Source: Vesta saturnalis (Eukaryota > Arthropoda > Insecta > Coleoptera > Lampyridae). From it: 64,000 bases of DNA. Shown here piece by piece: positions 1 through 12,660 of the stretch. How positions within the stretch are numbered: position 1 is the first letter of the stretch; every line of letters starts with the position of its first letter. The notes beneath the pieces are model-generated. The model was given only the letters and a program-made list of their open reading frames with translations, ran no database searches and had not been told where the DNA came from. A program made the translations under genes and the position numbers. The stretch lies in the NCBI GenBank assembly GCA_036346205.1, contig JARFJB010000754.1, positions 460,001 to 524,000 on the forward strand, written 5' to 3'.

Positions 1-2734
1 CACTTTATTATAACCAAGATGTTACATCTTCTATTTTCTATAATCTAAGGTCGTATGTTACTCCAGATATTTAATAATAAATTTCTGGGGTTGCTTAAGC
101 GTTAAATATCATACGATCTTGACTTATCTTACACAGTTTTCTATTTTTTTTTTTTACATTAAGAGCCGAATTTTTAAGTGTAACAGTTCTAGTTTACACT
201 TTTTTTGTTTTTTCGTTAAAATTTCAATCCATGCCAAGGCTTGTGTTCGAATTTGTGCAAGAAATTTTATGAATATCATAAGTGAAAGTCACTTTATATT
301 ACTTTTGTGTCAGGCAATTTGCTTACCGGATCGATCCTAGTGAAATTTTTGTTGTAAATTTTTCTTATGCATCACAATAACGTCAAGTTAGCCCTCATAT
401 TCCACACATGCTAATTAATTCTCTATTGGGATGCAACCGAATAAAATTACAGAAAGGATCACTGCACTATGTCAGTACACGTAGTTTGGTAATGTAATTT
501 TTAATCAAATTTAATGAACTTACTGGTATGATTTCCTTTCCTTGATCGGGTTTTAAACATACAAAAATTCCGGGTATCTTGTAGCCCACATTAACTTCAC
601 CATCATCAATATTTCTTTTATCAAGTCTGGTTTGAGGAAAAAAGCAACCATCAATATCAACTGCAACTGTCTCAATGTGAATGATAATTTGCAAATTTCG
701 TTCTTGGTCATTTTTGACACTGAAAATTTTTTTGTTTAGCGACTTTACTGCTTTCACTGAATGGTGGAGCTATGTAGCGACAAATAATGTCTTAGTCTTA
801 GATTAGATAAATAAAATAGATACGCCACTCTTATAAAAACGCAATTACCATTTTTTTCGCGATCTACTGAAGTGTAGTCCACCTCAAAAAGATAGCTGTC
901 CTTTTTTTAGATTCAATCATTTTGATTCTGATTGAACTAGGGTAGGGCGAAATTAGCGATATGGTCGTACTGCCGGACGTACCCACTGTTTACTCATGTA
1001 ATATGCATACACGCATATCGTGTGTCATATTTCATCCTACATTTTACCTGTTAGTAGTGATAAGGTAATAGAATTAGTGTGACTCCATTTATCAATTGAT
1101 AACAAATAAGGAAATTACTTTCCAAACCTAAATTTAAATGTTCTCACTAACTGTGTATAACAACGGATATTCTGACTTGGAGCCAAAGTGTACGCGTGCG
1201 TACTTTAAGCGGAATCATTGGCACCTTGTCTTTAACAAACTGATATTATTACCTTTGTTTACTTATAAATTAAACTTAGGAGAGTATAACAGTAAAACGG
1301 ATCCACGATTAACTTTACGCAAAATTTTCTGTACGATGGGTAAGAAACGTGTTTTTAGCACGTCAGTGCTGAAAAGGAACAGCAAGTTGCGACGGTATAC
1401 CGTATGAGTGCATCAGGAAACTGGGTTCCTTCTGCCCTTATTCTTTTATGGAAACGAATGAAAGAAGAATGATTCCATGGATCACCTTCAGGAACGTTAA
1501 AATTAATCTCGGATTCTGCGTAAATCAATTCAGATCTATCTGTAGCTTGGTTGCGACCCTAAATGTCACGTAAAATCATCAGAAGATTCGTCAAAAATTA
1601 TTCATTTAGACGACGATGTCTCCCATTGCATGTTGGAACCTATTTTGTTCTGTAGAGCAAATTTTAGATCTGATATCGTTACCACTTTATGCGAGTCCTC
1701 GACAAAATATTCTGTGAACCTTTGAGAACCACTTTATCATTTGAATCTGACAAATGGATGGTAACGAATTATAACAAAGCAAACACGCTAAATGAAACCA
1801 TTGCTTTATTTCATAGTTCATATAGTATTCAAAAATAAAGGCAACTAAGATTATTTGTGAACATGTTTTTGAAGGTACTGAACTGTGACCGTATACGCCC
1901 CATATTTTTTCTGATGAAAGTTTCGCACCTACCGAAGTGACTAGTAGGCCAATAGTAACTAATGAATCTAAAGATTTTGAGCAAACATTTGATGTGCACA
2001 GTCTTGCACCAGAAGCTCAAATTCTACAAAGTATTACCTCTGATGAAGAAAAAGATCTTTATGTGTGGTACTTGTGGCAACTATTACTCCTTACAAACAT
2101 ACAAGGGCAGTGTCTGAAGTTTAAACTAGCAGATCGTATGATAATATGAAAACAGACCAACCAGATAAGTTTAGTACTAATTGCTTTCACAAACTCGTTC
2201 ATCGCATGAATCATCTCTGCATTGACTGCATTGTCACATCTGCAGCCCTAGATAATAGACTAGCATGTTTTTGTGTGAGCTTTGTTGTTGGCAATCAATC
2301 AATTATTCTTAACATATGTGCCTAAGAGTGCGGATTTCCTTTTGTTTAACAATGAATAACATGTTTGGTTTATAACAATACTTAGTTTGGATGTTACTAT
2401 TTTTTAGCTAACATTACATGGATTATTTCTAATTTAAAAAAAATGAATTTTCCTTTACACTTTTTGTCTTACTTCAATGTGTACCCTTAATCTCTCCTAT
2501 CCTATGCACAACAGAGGAGCTCCAAATTGTGTTTCTCACTGATCCTTAATATTTAATTTTTGTAACCAGTAAAATTATATTTGCAATACGTTTGGTACAT
2601 TTACATACACCGACAAACGTGTACTACTTATTTGTCGATTCTTAAATACCATGACTTTAACATTAGAAATGGTTCAAACCATCATTGTGTTATCCTTTAA
2701 TTACGTGTACACAGTACCTACTTACTGCCTACAG
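1..2734. other. AT-rich sequence, no gene recognised
   Basis: Only short open frames occur here (longest about 96 codons) and none resembles a known family. No splice-compatible exon series, RNA gene or terminal repeat was recognised. It is probably intergenic or deep intronic sequence, or very old repeat. Confidence 0.6.
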
Positions 2735-2990
2735 ACTGTTGTGGTGGTCGAGCGGTAAGTTTCCTTGTCTTTCTAACCTGACCGAGTCGTCTTGCTAAAA
2801 CGAAGAAAAACCAAGGCACTCCTTCTTGGACGTTAAGAAAACTGTAGGTCCAGTAGAAAATCGATGTCTGCCACGTAAAAGGCCATTACTGAAAGTAAGG
2901 AAGCGTGGGAATGTTTTCCTTTTTTTGCCAGTTCTTCTCTAAATCTGCATTGGTTTCTAGACCAGGAAGACTGATTTCAGGTTTCTCTCT
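2735..2990 (+). repeat. Degenerate tRNA-derived SINE copy
   Basis: The stretch aligns by eye with the SINE at 62575-62875. Shared blocks include the end of the tRNA-like head (AACCTGACCGAG), then CTAAAACG, GAGAAAAACCAA or close variants, CTCCTTCTTG, and a TATAGGTCC/TGTAGGTCC block. The pol III box B of the head is largely lost here, so this older copy is unlikely to be transcribable. The 3' boundary is uncertain. Confidence 0.6.
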
Positions 2991-5900
2991 AAATTGTGTG
3001 ACCGATACCTTAGATCGTTAGGATTAAGATTTCTGTACACAAGCAAGGCATTTACAAGCGTTGTACGTATTCAAATCTCAATTGCTTACAAAATTGTATC
3101 AACGTAAAGTCTTCCTCACTGGAGACGAATACACCAATAATTCGGACAGATCAAAGTTTGCTTTGCCCACGTTGTAGTCTAAAATGGATTAAAGTTTTAG
3201 TATTTTTAGTATGTCCTATTTCCTCCTGTGCTTACAATATCTAGGTTATGAAAAATGGAATGGATGTAACCGTTATTATCGTTCTATTTTGCTAATAGTA
3301 TACCTTGTTGATTTAATTTTCCTTATATTTCGCATTTCATAAAATTTTGCTTAATTACTTCTGACGTAAGCCCCTTCCTATTTTTTCTAATTACAGTGAC
3401 TTACAGTGACAGTTCTATGCTGTAATAATTCCGGGACTAGGTTTATAATTACAGTTCTTACATGATCCAAACATTCTCGCAAAGTTGCATAACAACATTT
3501 GCAGCCAGTGCTTTTCCATTGGACTTATTATTTCCCTGATATGTCATTAATAAGTGCGCATGTCCGTTAGTATCACCCATCTTCAATATCTTCACTCCAT
3601 AATTTTGTCCCTTCCCAGGTATGTACAGTGTGCATAGGATAAAATGGCGAATTTAGGTGCTAATTAAAAATTCAGATTGATATTTCTAAAAATGAATCTC
3701 GTTACGGCGATACAGGACAACAAAAAATGTGCGTTTTCTATATCTTAATTATTGGAAAGGACACATTCACCAGATTTTTTGGACAGGGATAGTGGACAAT
3801 CCAAACTTCAAAAAGGATTTTTATATGTTTGCAGTTGTCATAAAGAGCTTTTCAGTCATGTACAACACCCTCTATGTCCGGTAAAAAATGATCACAAATA
3901 ACGACACTGCGATTTGACGAAGTAGGTGTTGACTTAGACAATTGCTCAATAATGGGATGTCGTCTTATTACCTAAGAGCAGTCATATGTTTGGTGTCACA
4001 AATATCGTTAAATTGAGAATAATACTAATGTGAAGAAACAAAAACTATTTAAATGGAAAAAAATATGAAACCAAACAACAAAAACGAGTTCTAAACTTAA
4101 TGTAACTGTTCAAACCATCCACCATTTTCACGAATGCATAGCCTACATCTTTTCACGGCTCCCTTACAAGATTGCCTTATTTTGTAACACAATTCTATTT
4201 ACTGCCGTACGTAAATCTTCTTAGGTCTCACGGGATCTTGAATAGATCGGGGTTTTTAAATAGTCCTTTAAAAAGAAATCCATGGGGGAGTAAGATCTGG
4301 TCTCGATTTCCAATCCACCTATCAAAATCCTTTAAAAATTATGTAACAATGGTGTGTGCAACATCTTGTTAAAAGAACATATTTTGTAGGGAAGCCGGCA
4401 GAAGTTCCATAATTGAGTCTGCTACTGTTGTTTGCAAAAGGTTTAACAGTATTGTTTAAATTTTTAGTATAAGAAATGGACTAACAATATGAGTGACAAT
4501 AATGACTATGCTTACATTAAACCCTCGTTCGATTTGTTACCTCAGGCTACAAATTCACCGTGTCTTTCCTCCGACTAGATAGCATTGTTTTTGCGATTAA
4601 GTAATCTGCATAATCCGCAGTGGTGAACCGACTTTCGTGGAACCACGGAAATTTCATGGTAAAATTCGACACTTTATAGGTGATTTCTGATTAACGATTC
4701 ACAATATTCCGTTCTTCTCATTGTATCGCCGTTACCATTAAAAGAGGAGGTCGTTCGCGATAGGAATGGTATTTATGACGTTTTAAAATACTACCAGCTG
4801 TATATCGAGAAACTCAAACATTAATCTCAATCTCGCGCTACGAATTTGAGGTTTTTTTAACTACGGCGTGTAGAACCATTCTTTATTCACATTTATTTAT
4901 TTTCGACATAACGAAACTGCCGTGATTTATTAAATTATCACGCTGAAACATGTTTCTACCATTACAAACTCGCAATCCAACTTGTTTTGCACCGAGATGA
5001 CATAAAACTGTTAATGTCCGTTAGATTATTAAAAAATTTAGAGTCGTTGCACTTGTTTAACAAACAAATATGTCATTGTTTGAACAATTCTCTAAATCAA
5101 TGCCTACTTTGGTCAAATTGCAATATTGCTATTTCTGATCTTTTTTTTTGCCGGACATGACTACTTCAAAAATATGTGGCGCCTATAACAAAAACAAACG
5201 ATCGATAGATTTAACTTAGTAGAATGAATTTTTTTAAAAATCATTTTTGAAGTCCAGAATGTTAACTATCTCTATCTTAGAAATATCATGAATTTGATAA
5301 CCTTGTATCTATTATAGTTTCCAATATCCTGACGTACCCCATTTTAACCTGAACGCACTGATTGCCAAAATCTTAAGCGGCCTCTAAATGGAATCATTCT
5401 CTCGTAGACAGTACTAATCTTATGAGGTTTCAGTATTTCTTTGTAATTTTTATTAAAAAATAGCACTAAATGTCAATTTTCTATAACTGATTATTTTGTG
5501 CAAAAGGATATTTATTATCGGCAAAATGCCAGAACCTTAAAAGCGACAATTGCCTATTTGTTACCATTACTTGTGAAGCAATCGAATTTCGTAGATTTTC
5601 TTTTTGTTCCAGTAAGCCAAAATGCTTGAGAATTTTGCCAAGCCAATATACAAAAGGGGACTCGGAAACCTTTTTTATATCTACGATGTCAGTTGGCTTC
5701 TAGCACGATAGCTTCCATTTTTTTCGCAATTGATCGTTATTTGCTTAAGCCTAAGGTCTTCCTCCGCATTTTATAAGCTGTGCTCCTCTGGGCCTTTAAA
5801 TAACAATCACAATATAATAATAATGTTCAAATCATAGGTAGAAATAGTTCTATTGTTTAAAAATGAAGACAATCACATAAAAGTTCTCCGTTAGTGTAAT

Positions 5901-6867
5901 GCAGTTTTTCTAACAACTCCGATGTGGTAGAGTTTGATCGGAACACTGCGTATCATACATTTTCTACAAAGTCTACAACTCAGCACTCAGAACATTATTA
6001 AAGAATAATCGGTTAAATATACATAACTGAAGGTAAATGATTAATATGAGGACGGAAAAGGTTGCTTCCGGTTTATATTAATAAAATATAACTCCAACAG
6101 GAGTACTCATAGGTGACTTACCCTAAAGTGTTGCAATGGGAAGATATATTGAGGAACTGTTGAGATATCAACGCGTGTTGCACATATGGAGTGACACGGA
6201 AGGTTTTATTTACCTACAATTGTTTCACATTAATTATTCTAAAGAATAAAAGTTTTCATTACTTTGATCATGGCAAGATTGTATTCGTGTTGAAATTTGA
6301 CATAAAGTGGATGAATTACTATTTTTTCTATAGTACGAGTTTGTTGATGCTTATTACTTCCAAAATATTCAGTCATACCAGCGTATATCAAATAATTCTT
6401 AATTGTTCTATGGTAATCAAAACATCTTGCCGCTGTTATAATCCACGTTGGTAATACTAGAGCTCCCTGGCAGATTACAGTTTGATTACGTATAATTCCA
6501 GTTATAAACGTGTACTGGAATTTAGAAATTTGTAACCCTAAAATTATAAACGTACGAGTTTATGTCAATAAATGGATAAATAAATATGTTTTTACCGCTT
6601 TTTAAACAACAAATTAGCATAGAATGTGCAAGAAATATAATGCAAAATAATGCAGTAATTGTCATTGTCAATTTGGTATCCTTAGTCACGATTATGTTTG
6701 AATAATTGTAGGTAATTAATTCAATTACATTGACTTATGTTATATTTAATTTGGAAATAAGAGGCGATTTTAATTGTGATAATAGTATATGACAAACCGC
6801 GCAAGAAAGTTCTTGTATACTATTTTATTTGCAATCATCCAATGTTAAAAATAACATTAGTTTTGTT
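2991..6867. other. AT-rich sequence, no gene recognised
   Basis: No convincing coding region, RNA gene or repeat boundary was seen. Open frames (66 aa at 4172-4372, 87 aa at 6191-6454) have the length and composition expected by chance in AT-rich DNA. Confidence 0.6.
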
Positions 6868-7110
6868 ATGAACGAATAAGTTCAAAGGTAAATATGTAAT
6901 TAAAAATTATTATTAATTTTATTAAATACATAAGTAAAAAGTTTACTTCGAGTAGGATTTGAACCTACGACCTGTACTTTGCTACAGTACCGCGCTAACC
7001 ATCTGCGCCATCGAGATACAAGCCCCAATCGATGCAAACTTTGTCTTTATGTATGTAGAACTGATGTAAATTCTAAATATAATGAAATTACAATCAAACT
7101 ACTTATATAA
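6868..7110 (-). repeat. tRNA-like SINE, inverted copy
   Basis: On the minus strand, 7016 to 6945 is a 72-nt tRNA-like sequence. It has an A-box-like TGGCGCAGATGG, a B box GGTTCAAATCC, and a five-pair anticodon stem (GTACT/AGTAC) around a loop that reads AGC at the anticodon position. The acceptor stem is only about six pairs and imperfect, so this looks like a tRNA-derived element rather than a working tRNA gene. The AT-rich tail (ATTTAATAAAATTAATAATA type) lies at 6890-6940. The sequence 7035-7110 is the inverse of 7378-7450, making the two copies arms of a large palindrome. Confidence 0.65.
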
Positions 7111-7200
7111 AGTGCAGGTCGTAGGTTCAAATCCTACTGGAGGTAAACTTTTTATTTATGTATTTAATAAAATTAATAATAATTTTTAATTAAAAATAAC
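7111..7200 (+). repeat. Partial tRNA-like SINE: 3' half plus tail
   Basis: This copy starts inside the tRNA-like head and keeps only its 3' half with box B (GTTCAAATCC, about 7124-7133). The same AT-rich tail as the flanking copies follows. It sits near the centre of the inverted pair. Confidence 0.6.
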
Positions 7201-7377
7201 AATTTACTAAACATTCTGAATAATAAATATCCTAATGTAACAAATATACAGCAAAGTAAGTTGAGCGTGAAAATAAATACATAAAATTATAACTGTCAAA
7301 TTAATTAATATATAATATTAGTCAAGTTACTTTGGTATGAGTGAATCCTTGCGATATTGCAGGCTCACGTTCCATTA

Positions 7378-7610
7378 ACATAAGTAATTTGATTGTAATC
7401 TCATTATATTTAGAATTCACATCAGTTCTACATACATAAAGACAAAATTTACATAGACTGGCGCTTGAATCTCGATAGCGCAGTTGGTTAGCGCGGTACT
7501 CTAGCAAAGTACAGGTCGTGGGTTCAAATCCTACTCGAGGTAAACTTTGTATTTATGTATTTAATAAAATTAATGATAATTTTTACTTAAATTAATTAAT
7601 TTCGCTTCAT
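7378..7610 (+). repeat. tRNA-like SINE, direct copy
   Basis: The tRNA-like head is 7470-7542. It begins TCTCGATAGCGCAGTTGG (A box), has a GTACT/AGTAC anticodon stem with AGC in the loop, a T arm GTGGG-TTCAAAT-CCTAC containing box B, and an acceptor that pairs over about six bases through CTCGA/TCGAG. The tail TATTTAATAAAATTAATGAT follows. A genuine tRNA-Ala (AGC) would be the alternative, but the imperfect acceptor and the repeated tail favour a SINE. Confidence 0.65.
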
Positions 7611-7832
7611 ACCAATTATAAACAAATAAACCCTTAGTTACCATAACTGTAAACATATTCATAACTCCCTAGGGAGTTATAGTAGGGAATTATAGGTCTA
7701 TAACTCCATCTAATGTATTTTAATAAATATTTGCAAGCTTGTCAGTTGATATATCCGTGGTAACAATGCCTACTTAATTTTTAAATGTTCGTTTAATTTT
7801 AATAACCAACAAAATTTCGTTTTCTTATTTCA

Positions 7833-8024
7833 TTTATAATGTATCAGTATGAAATAATACTATTTATCTATCACATGAGTTATGTATGTTAATAACCTCG
7901 GGCAACTTAAAATTGCTCGGGACTAACGTTCCTCGTGATTGCAATACGTTGCCCTCGGTAATTAACACCCCCATAAGTCCCTTGATACATAAATAACTAT
8001 TATTTCATACTAATACGTTATAAA
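7833..8024. mobile_element. Foldback MITE copy 1
   Basis: The stretch is palindromic over nearly its whole ~190 bp. The left end reads TTTATAATGTATCAGTATG and the right end is close to its reverse complement (CATACTAATACGTTATAAA). Inner arms GTTAATAACCTCGGGCAAC and GTTGCCCTCGGTAATTAAC also pair. No coding capacity. The family is not recognised. Confidence 0.6.
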
Positions 8025-8246
8025 CAAATAAACCCTTAGTTACCGTAACCGTAAACATGTTCATAACCGCTTGGGAGTTATACTAGGCAGTTATATATCC
8101 AAAACTCTCTATAATGTATTTCTAATGTATTTTGACAAATATTTGCAAACTTGTCAGTTGATATATCCATGGTAACCATGCCTACTTAATTTTTAAACAA
8201 CGTTCGTTTAATTTTAATAACCAACAATATTTCGTTTTCATACTTT

Positions 8247-8440
8247 ATTTATAATGTATTAGTATGAAATAAAACTAACTATCTATCACATGAGTTATGT
8301 ATGTTAATAACCTCGGGCTACTTACAATTCTTCGGGACTAACGTTCCTCGGGATTGCAATACGTTGCCCTCGGTAAGTAACACCCCCATAAGTGCCTTGA
8401 TATATAAATAACTATTATTTTATACTAATACATTATAAAC
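8247..8440. mobile_element. Foldback MITE copy 2
   Basis: This is the second copy, with the same palindromic design as 7833-8024. It starts TTTATAATGTATTAGTATG and ends with the matching inverse. It lies one tandem unit downstream, so it probably arose by segmental duplication rather than a second insertion. Confidence 0.6.
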
Positions 8441-9040
8441 AAATAAATCCTCGGGACTAACGTCCCTCGGGATTAAAATCTGTTGCCCTCGGTAATTAAC
8501 ATCCTCATAACTCCCTTGATACATAACAAAACAAAATTGTAATGCTTTTTTTTTAGTTAGTTTTTAAATATGCTGTACGTCCATTGATTAATAAAAGATA
8601 TCAAATAACAACGCATAATTTAATTAATTGTAATGATTATGAAGTTCACGGTAGTTATACAACTCTTACTACAGGCATGTAGTAATTTTCGGGGTATGTA
8701 ATAATTATACTCGGCTAGTTTCACTATTCTCTCACATATATGGTATATGGTATAATACATACCTTGTTTTAAGGCAGTAAGTCTGGTGTGCAGACTCATA
8801 ATTGTTATACAGTTTTACTGGCAAATCTAGATGAAACGTACCAATGCTATTTTGAAGCATGGTGTCAAAGGGGGTTCATGGATACAAGAATTAGAGTCGA
8901 AAGGAGTAAAACTTACTGATGTTGGAGAATGTTATGATCGAGGTGCTCATTGGGGCTGATATCGCAGGCAAACTACTCACTGTAATATACTTAATTTAAA
9001 AGAGGGATTACTAGCTGTACGGACACGATCAGGATAGACT

Positions 9041-10115
9041 ATGATGAGAAAGTTACCAGCATGGAATCGGGATATTGGGAAAACGATAACTGCCCTTTCT
9101 TTACTTTCTGTTGAACCTTCAATTTCGGAGCTCTGGTCTCTTGATCTTATGGGAATTACTGGCCATTTTAAGAAGAAAGCAAAGGATGAACAAAGTTATG
9201 TTGTAAAGAAGCATGTTACTGACATTGTAGCGATAAATAAGGATGGTCGGTATGAAAGTTGCATGCTATGGGTAAATGGGCACCCCCCAATTACTGCCTA
9301 ATTTCGGGTTAACAAAAAAGAGATTAAAATGTACTATAAAAAAGTTAAATAAAGACGGTCTCATAACGGAATATGATCAAGTATTTAAGGAATGGTTAGA
9401 AGAAGACGTAAATGAGCCTGTACAGAGTGATGACGACTTACGTCATCGAACTGTTATGAAGCTAGAAAGTTCGACCAAGAAACGTCCTGTTTTTGATGCC
9501 TAACGTGATTGGAAGTATTATATATTTTGAGTCGATTTAGATTGGGGAAATTTGGATTAATGGCAGATATAAGACGGGCTTCCCTACAAATAAGCATGGT
9601 GGAACAAGATCATAACGTTTTGACATTCTTGTGGAAGAATGAGCTGGGTCAACTGATTGTTTACCGTCACGCCCGTGTAGTGTTTGGGACTACGTGCGGT
9701 CCATTCTTACTTGGTGTTACTGCCAGACTTCTTAAAAGTTTTTATGTCGATAATTGCATTTTAAGTTTAAATAATGAAACGGATGCTAGCCAATTTACAA
9801 AGGAAGCGACTGAGTTGGTGGATAACGCTAAATTTGAACTTCGAGGGTGAGAGTGGAGCTCAAGTATGACTCCCACTGATCCATCCCTCAACGGAAAATG
9901 AGAATTCGAATGTTCTTGAGTTAGTGTGGAATAAAAATGATGACAGTTTGAAGTTAAATGATAATTGTTTTAAATTCATTTTAGTTGATAAGGTTACTAA
10001 AAGAACCATACTGTCTGTAGCTCAAGAAATATTTGATCCTTTAGGAGTGAGCACTAGAGTGATGCTGTGTCCTAAGATTTTGCCCCAGAAAACATGGCAG
10101 GGAAAGCTAAAATAG
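9041..10115 (+). pseudogene. BEL/Pao pol remnant: protease linker and reverse transcriptase
   Basis: The part at 9041-9301 contains ELWSLDLMGI, the BEL-type segment preceding RT. The part at 9509-9850 holds RT motifs: GLMADIRRASLQI (palm strand with the first catalytic Asp), YRHARVVFGTTCGPFLL (the BEL substrate-binding block) and FYVDNCIL, the YVDN-type active-site box seen in BEL elements. The part at 9924-10115 continues with EIFDPLGV, the thumb/connection. The frame shifts at least three times between these pieces, so no polyprotein can be made. The identification rests on motif order; the superfamily call is firm and the family is not named. Confidence 0.82.
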
Positions 10116-10129
10116 GACGAAGAAGTTGA

Positions 10130-10560
10130 TGATGATGTAAAGGTGTTTTTAAAATGGAGTTGTAGTCTATAAAATCAATTACAATTCCCAAATGGAGCTT
10201 ATGTTAGCCACGATTGGGGCTACACTCTTCAGTTTCACGGTGGGGGAATTTAGTAAAATAAAGGACCTGGATTGTATATTTAGGACGGATTCCTCCACTG
10301 TGTTGGCGTTAACAGAGTGAATGAAATCTGAAAACTGACAGACAAAAATAATTGGTGTTATGTTACTGGCAGTAAAAATCCGTAGATCTTATTTCAAGAA
10401 GTTGCTCCCCAACAAATTTGTAGATTGTAGTGGTGGAATGGACCTATGTGGGTGAAAAGTCATGTAAGTGAGTGGCCTCATCAAGAAGTAGTATTTCAAA
10501 AGGGAAAAATTGGCATACAAAAAACGAAACATTGAGCACCAATTTCTATGAAGGCCACGA
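10130..10560 (+). pseudogene. BEL/Pao RNase H remnant
   Basis: Scattered frames retain RNase H landmarks between RT and integrase: FRTDSSTVLAL (the Asp-Ser-(Ser/Thr)-Thr-Val motif), then NWCYVTGSKNP and WWNGPMWVKSHVSEWP, which match the BEL pattern of a W-rich segment after the RNase H. Stops interrupt each piece. Minus-strand open frames over this stretch are shadows. Confidence 0.65.
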
Positions 10561-11045
10561 ATAATAAATTCAATGATTGACATAATCGATATTTTATATT
10601 GTATTGAATATTACACAAAGACTGCAAATATGATTGCTTGGACTCATAGATTTATTTATAATTGTAAGAATAAAACGGAAAAACGTTCTCATCTCTGAAC
10701 CCGTTCAAGGATTCAGAAGGTATAATAAGAGTTAGAAGTAAAATTTATTTGAGGAAGGACGAAGATGATTTTAGATTTCCCGTCATACTACCGGATAAAC
10801 ACCCAGTCGTGAGTTTGCCTTACACTATTACCGTGAGTCTTGCAACGCTGGTGTACAACTACTATTAGGTATCTTAAGAGAGAAGTTTTGGTTGATTGAT
10901 GGCAGACGAACTTTACGGGCTGTTATTAGGAAATGTGGCATATGCAGAAGATTTGATGCACAAAAGATACGTGCAGTACCTGCTCCTTTACCAGAACCTA
11001 GAGTAAGGGGATGCAGCGGTTTTCGAAGTCTCAGGTCTTGAGCTA

Positions 11046-11650
11046 GTGGGACCTTTGTTCCCAAGAGAAGGTTACAAGGCTTGGATATTACTAATAGCTT
11101 ATGCAGTTTACAGAGCAGTTCATTTTGGTGTGAGTAATGGTGCGTCTACTGACAAGGAAATTTTAGGACTCAAACGGTTTATGAACAGAAGGGGCCGACC
11201 ACGAATTATTTATTGGGATAATGGTTATTGTTTTCGTGGCACTGAAAATTATTTTAAAGACTTGGGTTGGGAGAAACTGTAAATCGAATTGAGTGGAGAT
11301 TTATTGTACCGGCGCCGGCGACCCCATGGTGGGGAGGTTGGTGGGAAGTGATAGTCAGAATTTATTGAGAAGAGTATTAGAAAGCGCTTCGCACAGCTAT
11401 GAAGAAATGGTGACTGTCCTTTGTGACTGTGAGGCAGTGATAAACAGTCGCCCATTGACATATGTATCTGAAGAAGTTGGTGTAGAACCTATTACACCGG
11501 CGATGTTCCTTCAGGATTTGAAAGAAGTTGGAGTTCCTGATTGTGATTTAGTCAAAGCGACTAGACTAACCAAGAGGGCAAGATACCGGCAGAAACTTAA
11601 AGACGGTTTGAGAAAACGATTATCTTGGTGCTTTCAAGCATAATACCCAG
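11046..11650 (+). pseudogene. BEL/Pao integrase and post-integrase remnant
   Basis: Integrase core pieces are visible: GPLFPREGYKAWILL, AYAVYRAVHFGV, FMNRRGRPRIIYWDNG (second catalytic Asp in WDN) and, in another frame near 11330, PWWGGWWE with the third catalytic acidic residue. Downstream, LLRRVLESASHSYEEM, VINSRPLTYVSEE and PITPAMFL match the conserved segment that follows BEL integrases (DUF5641 style). The first catalytic Asp appears changed (SGLELVGPL). Two frame changes and a stop at 11641 mark it as dead. Confidence 0.82.
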
Positions 11651-12139
11651 AAAAGGCAACCTCTTCGCGTATTTGAAAAGGGGGTGCCTGTGTTAGTTGA
11701 AAAGGACAATGTAAAGCGAGCTGCCGTTGGGTAGAATTAAGGAACTATTGCCAGATGGATATGGTAATATAAGAGCCGTTAAAGTGGGAACCCCTTCTGG
11801 GGAATTCGTTTGACCTGTGCAGCGTATTTAATTTATCAAATTTTTGCTCTTTGACATTTACATGAGATGAAATTCGTAATGTAAATATAAAAGATCTCTA
11901 TGGGCTTATGTTTACGTTTTCAATTTTCATATTTCAAAAATGTGTTTCAACATCTTAGGGTGAGTTGTACTAATATGAGTTAAGTCTAGATTAACTGTAA
12001 CCCAGGTTTAATTTCACAAAGTACGTTGTATATAGAATAATCTAGGATTAACCCGGAGTTATCCATGGTCGATTTAATTTGTGAAGTAGGAATGGGTTAA
12101 CCTTGTGTTATGTTAAAATAACCTCATTTTTAAACAAAT

Positions 12140-12660
12140 CAAAAATATTATGGCTTTAAATCTTGCTTTTTTGAATGGAATGGTAGATGAATTAACGGAT
12201 GATGAAGATTCCCGGGATTAATAAATATTGAAATAAGAATTACTCGCGTTTTTCGTGAGAGAATGTCATTTTGAGCAATGGAGTGATACTGAATTTAAAC
12301 AACGTTTCAGATTATCCAAAGTAGTAGTTAGATAACGTTATCCATAAAATTGCTGACGCAATTTCACCAACAACATATAGGTAGATGCTTAAAGTTTCTT
12401 TGTTATTGTACTAACGTTTCTTTATCATTTTAATAAACCATGCATTGACAGCTGACGATATGGTTTTCATCACATTAAGGTTCTTTGCTTCTAGTTCATT
12501 ATTGACAGTTGTGGGAGAATTAAGTGGTCTTGATAAAGCTACTATTTCTTAGGCAATTACAAAAGTAGTAAGAGCATTAGCACAATTACGACATCAATAT
12601 ATAGAAATGCCCACAACAGAAGTACTGCGGAGGAAGAAGCAGCAGTTCAATTAACTATGA
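12140..12660 (+). pseudogene. Harbinger transposase N-terminal remnant
   Basis: The first piece at about 12150 starts MALNLAFLNG and includes FEQWSDTEFKQRFRLSK. After a probable intron or decayed stretch, 12450-12660 reads ADDMVFITLRFFAS, LLTVVGELSGLDKATIS and ALAQLRHQYIEMP, the helical N-terminal region of HARBI1-type transposases. The homologous fragment in the next element (18849-19372) supports it. In-frame stops occur, for example after LDKATIS. The DDE domain is absent from this copy. Confidence 0.75.

Larger units (their letters stand above)
7611..8530. repeat. Tandem ~400 bp repeat, two units plus a partial third
   Basis: The block beginning AACAAATAAACCCTTAGTTACC at 7621 recurs at 8023, and AACAAATAAA recurs at 8438, giving spacings of about 402 and 415 bp. 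The third unit lacks most of the interior and retains only the CTCGGG-rich part. Units differ by scattered substitutions, so the duplication is not recent. Confidence 0.8.
8831..11830 (+). mobile_element. Decayed BEL/Pao LTR retrotransposon, internal region
   Basis: Reading all plus frames together gives, in order, a protease-to-RT linker, RT, RNase H, integrase and a post-integrase segment in the order and style of the BEL/Pao superfamily. Many stops and frameshifts separate the fragments. No LTR pair was found on either side, so the copy is either truncated or its LTRs have decayed beyond recognition by eye. Confidence 0.85.

Noticed and set aside
467..757. 96-codon minus-strand frame, with a VAVDIDGCFF segment
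   Set aside because: No family recognised, no splice partners, and its length is within chance expectation for the region. Could be an old gene or repeat fragment, but unsupported.
1138..1407. 89-codon plus-strand frame
   Set aside because: Composition and lack of motifs give no reason to call it a gene.
6945..7542. Functional tRNA-Ala (AGC) genes
   Set aside because: Acceptor stems pair over only about six positions and the copies share repeat tails and flanks, which fits tRNA-derived SINEs better.
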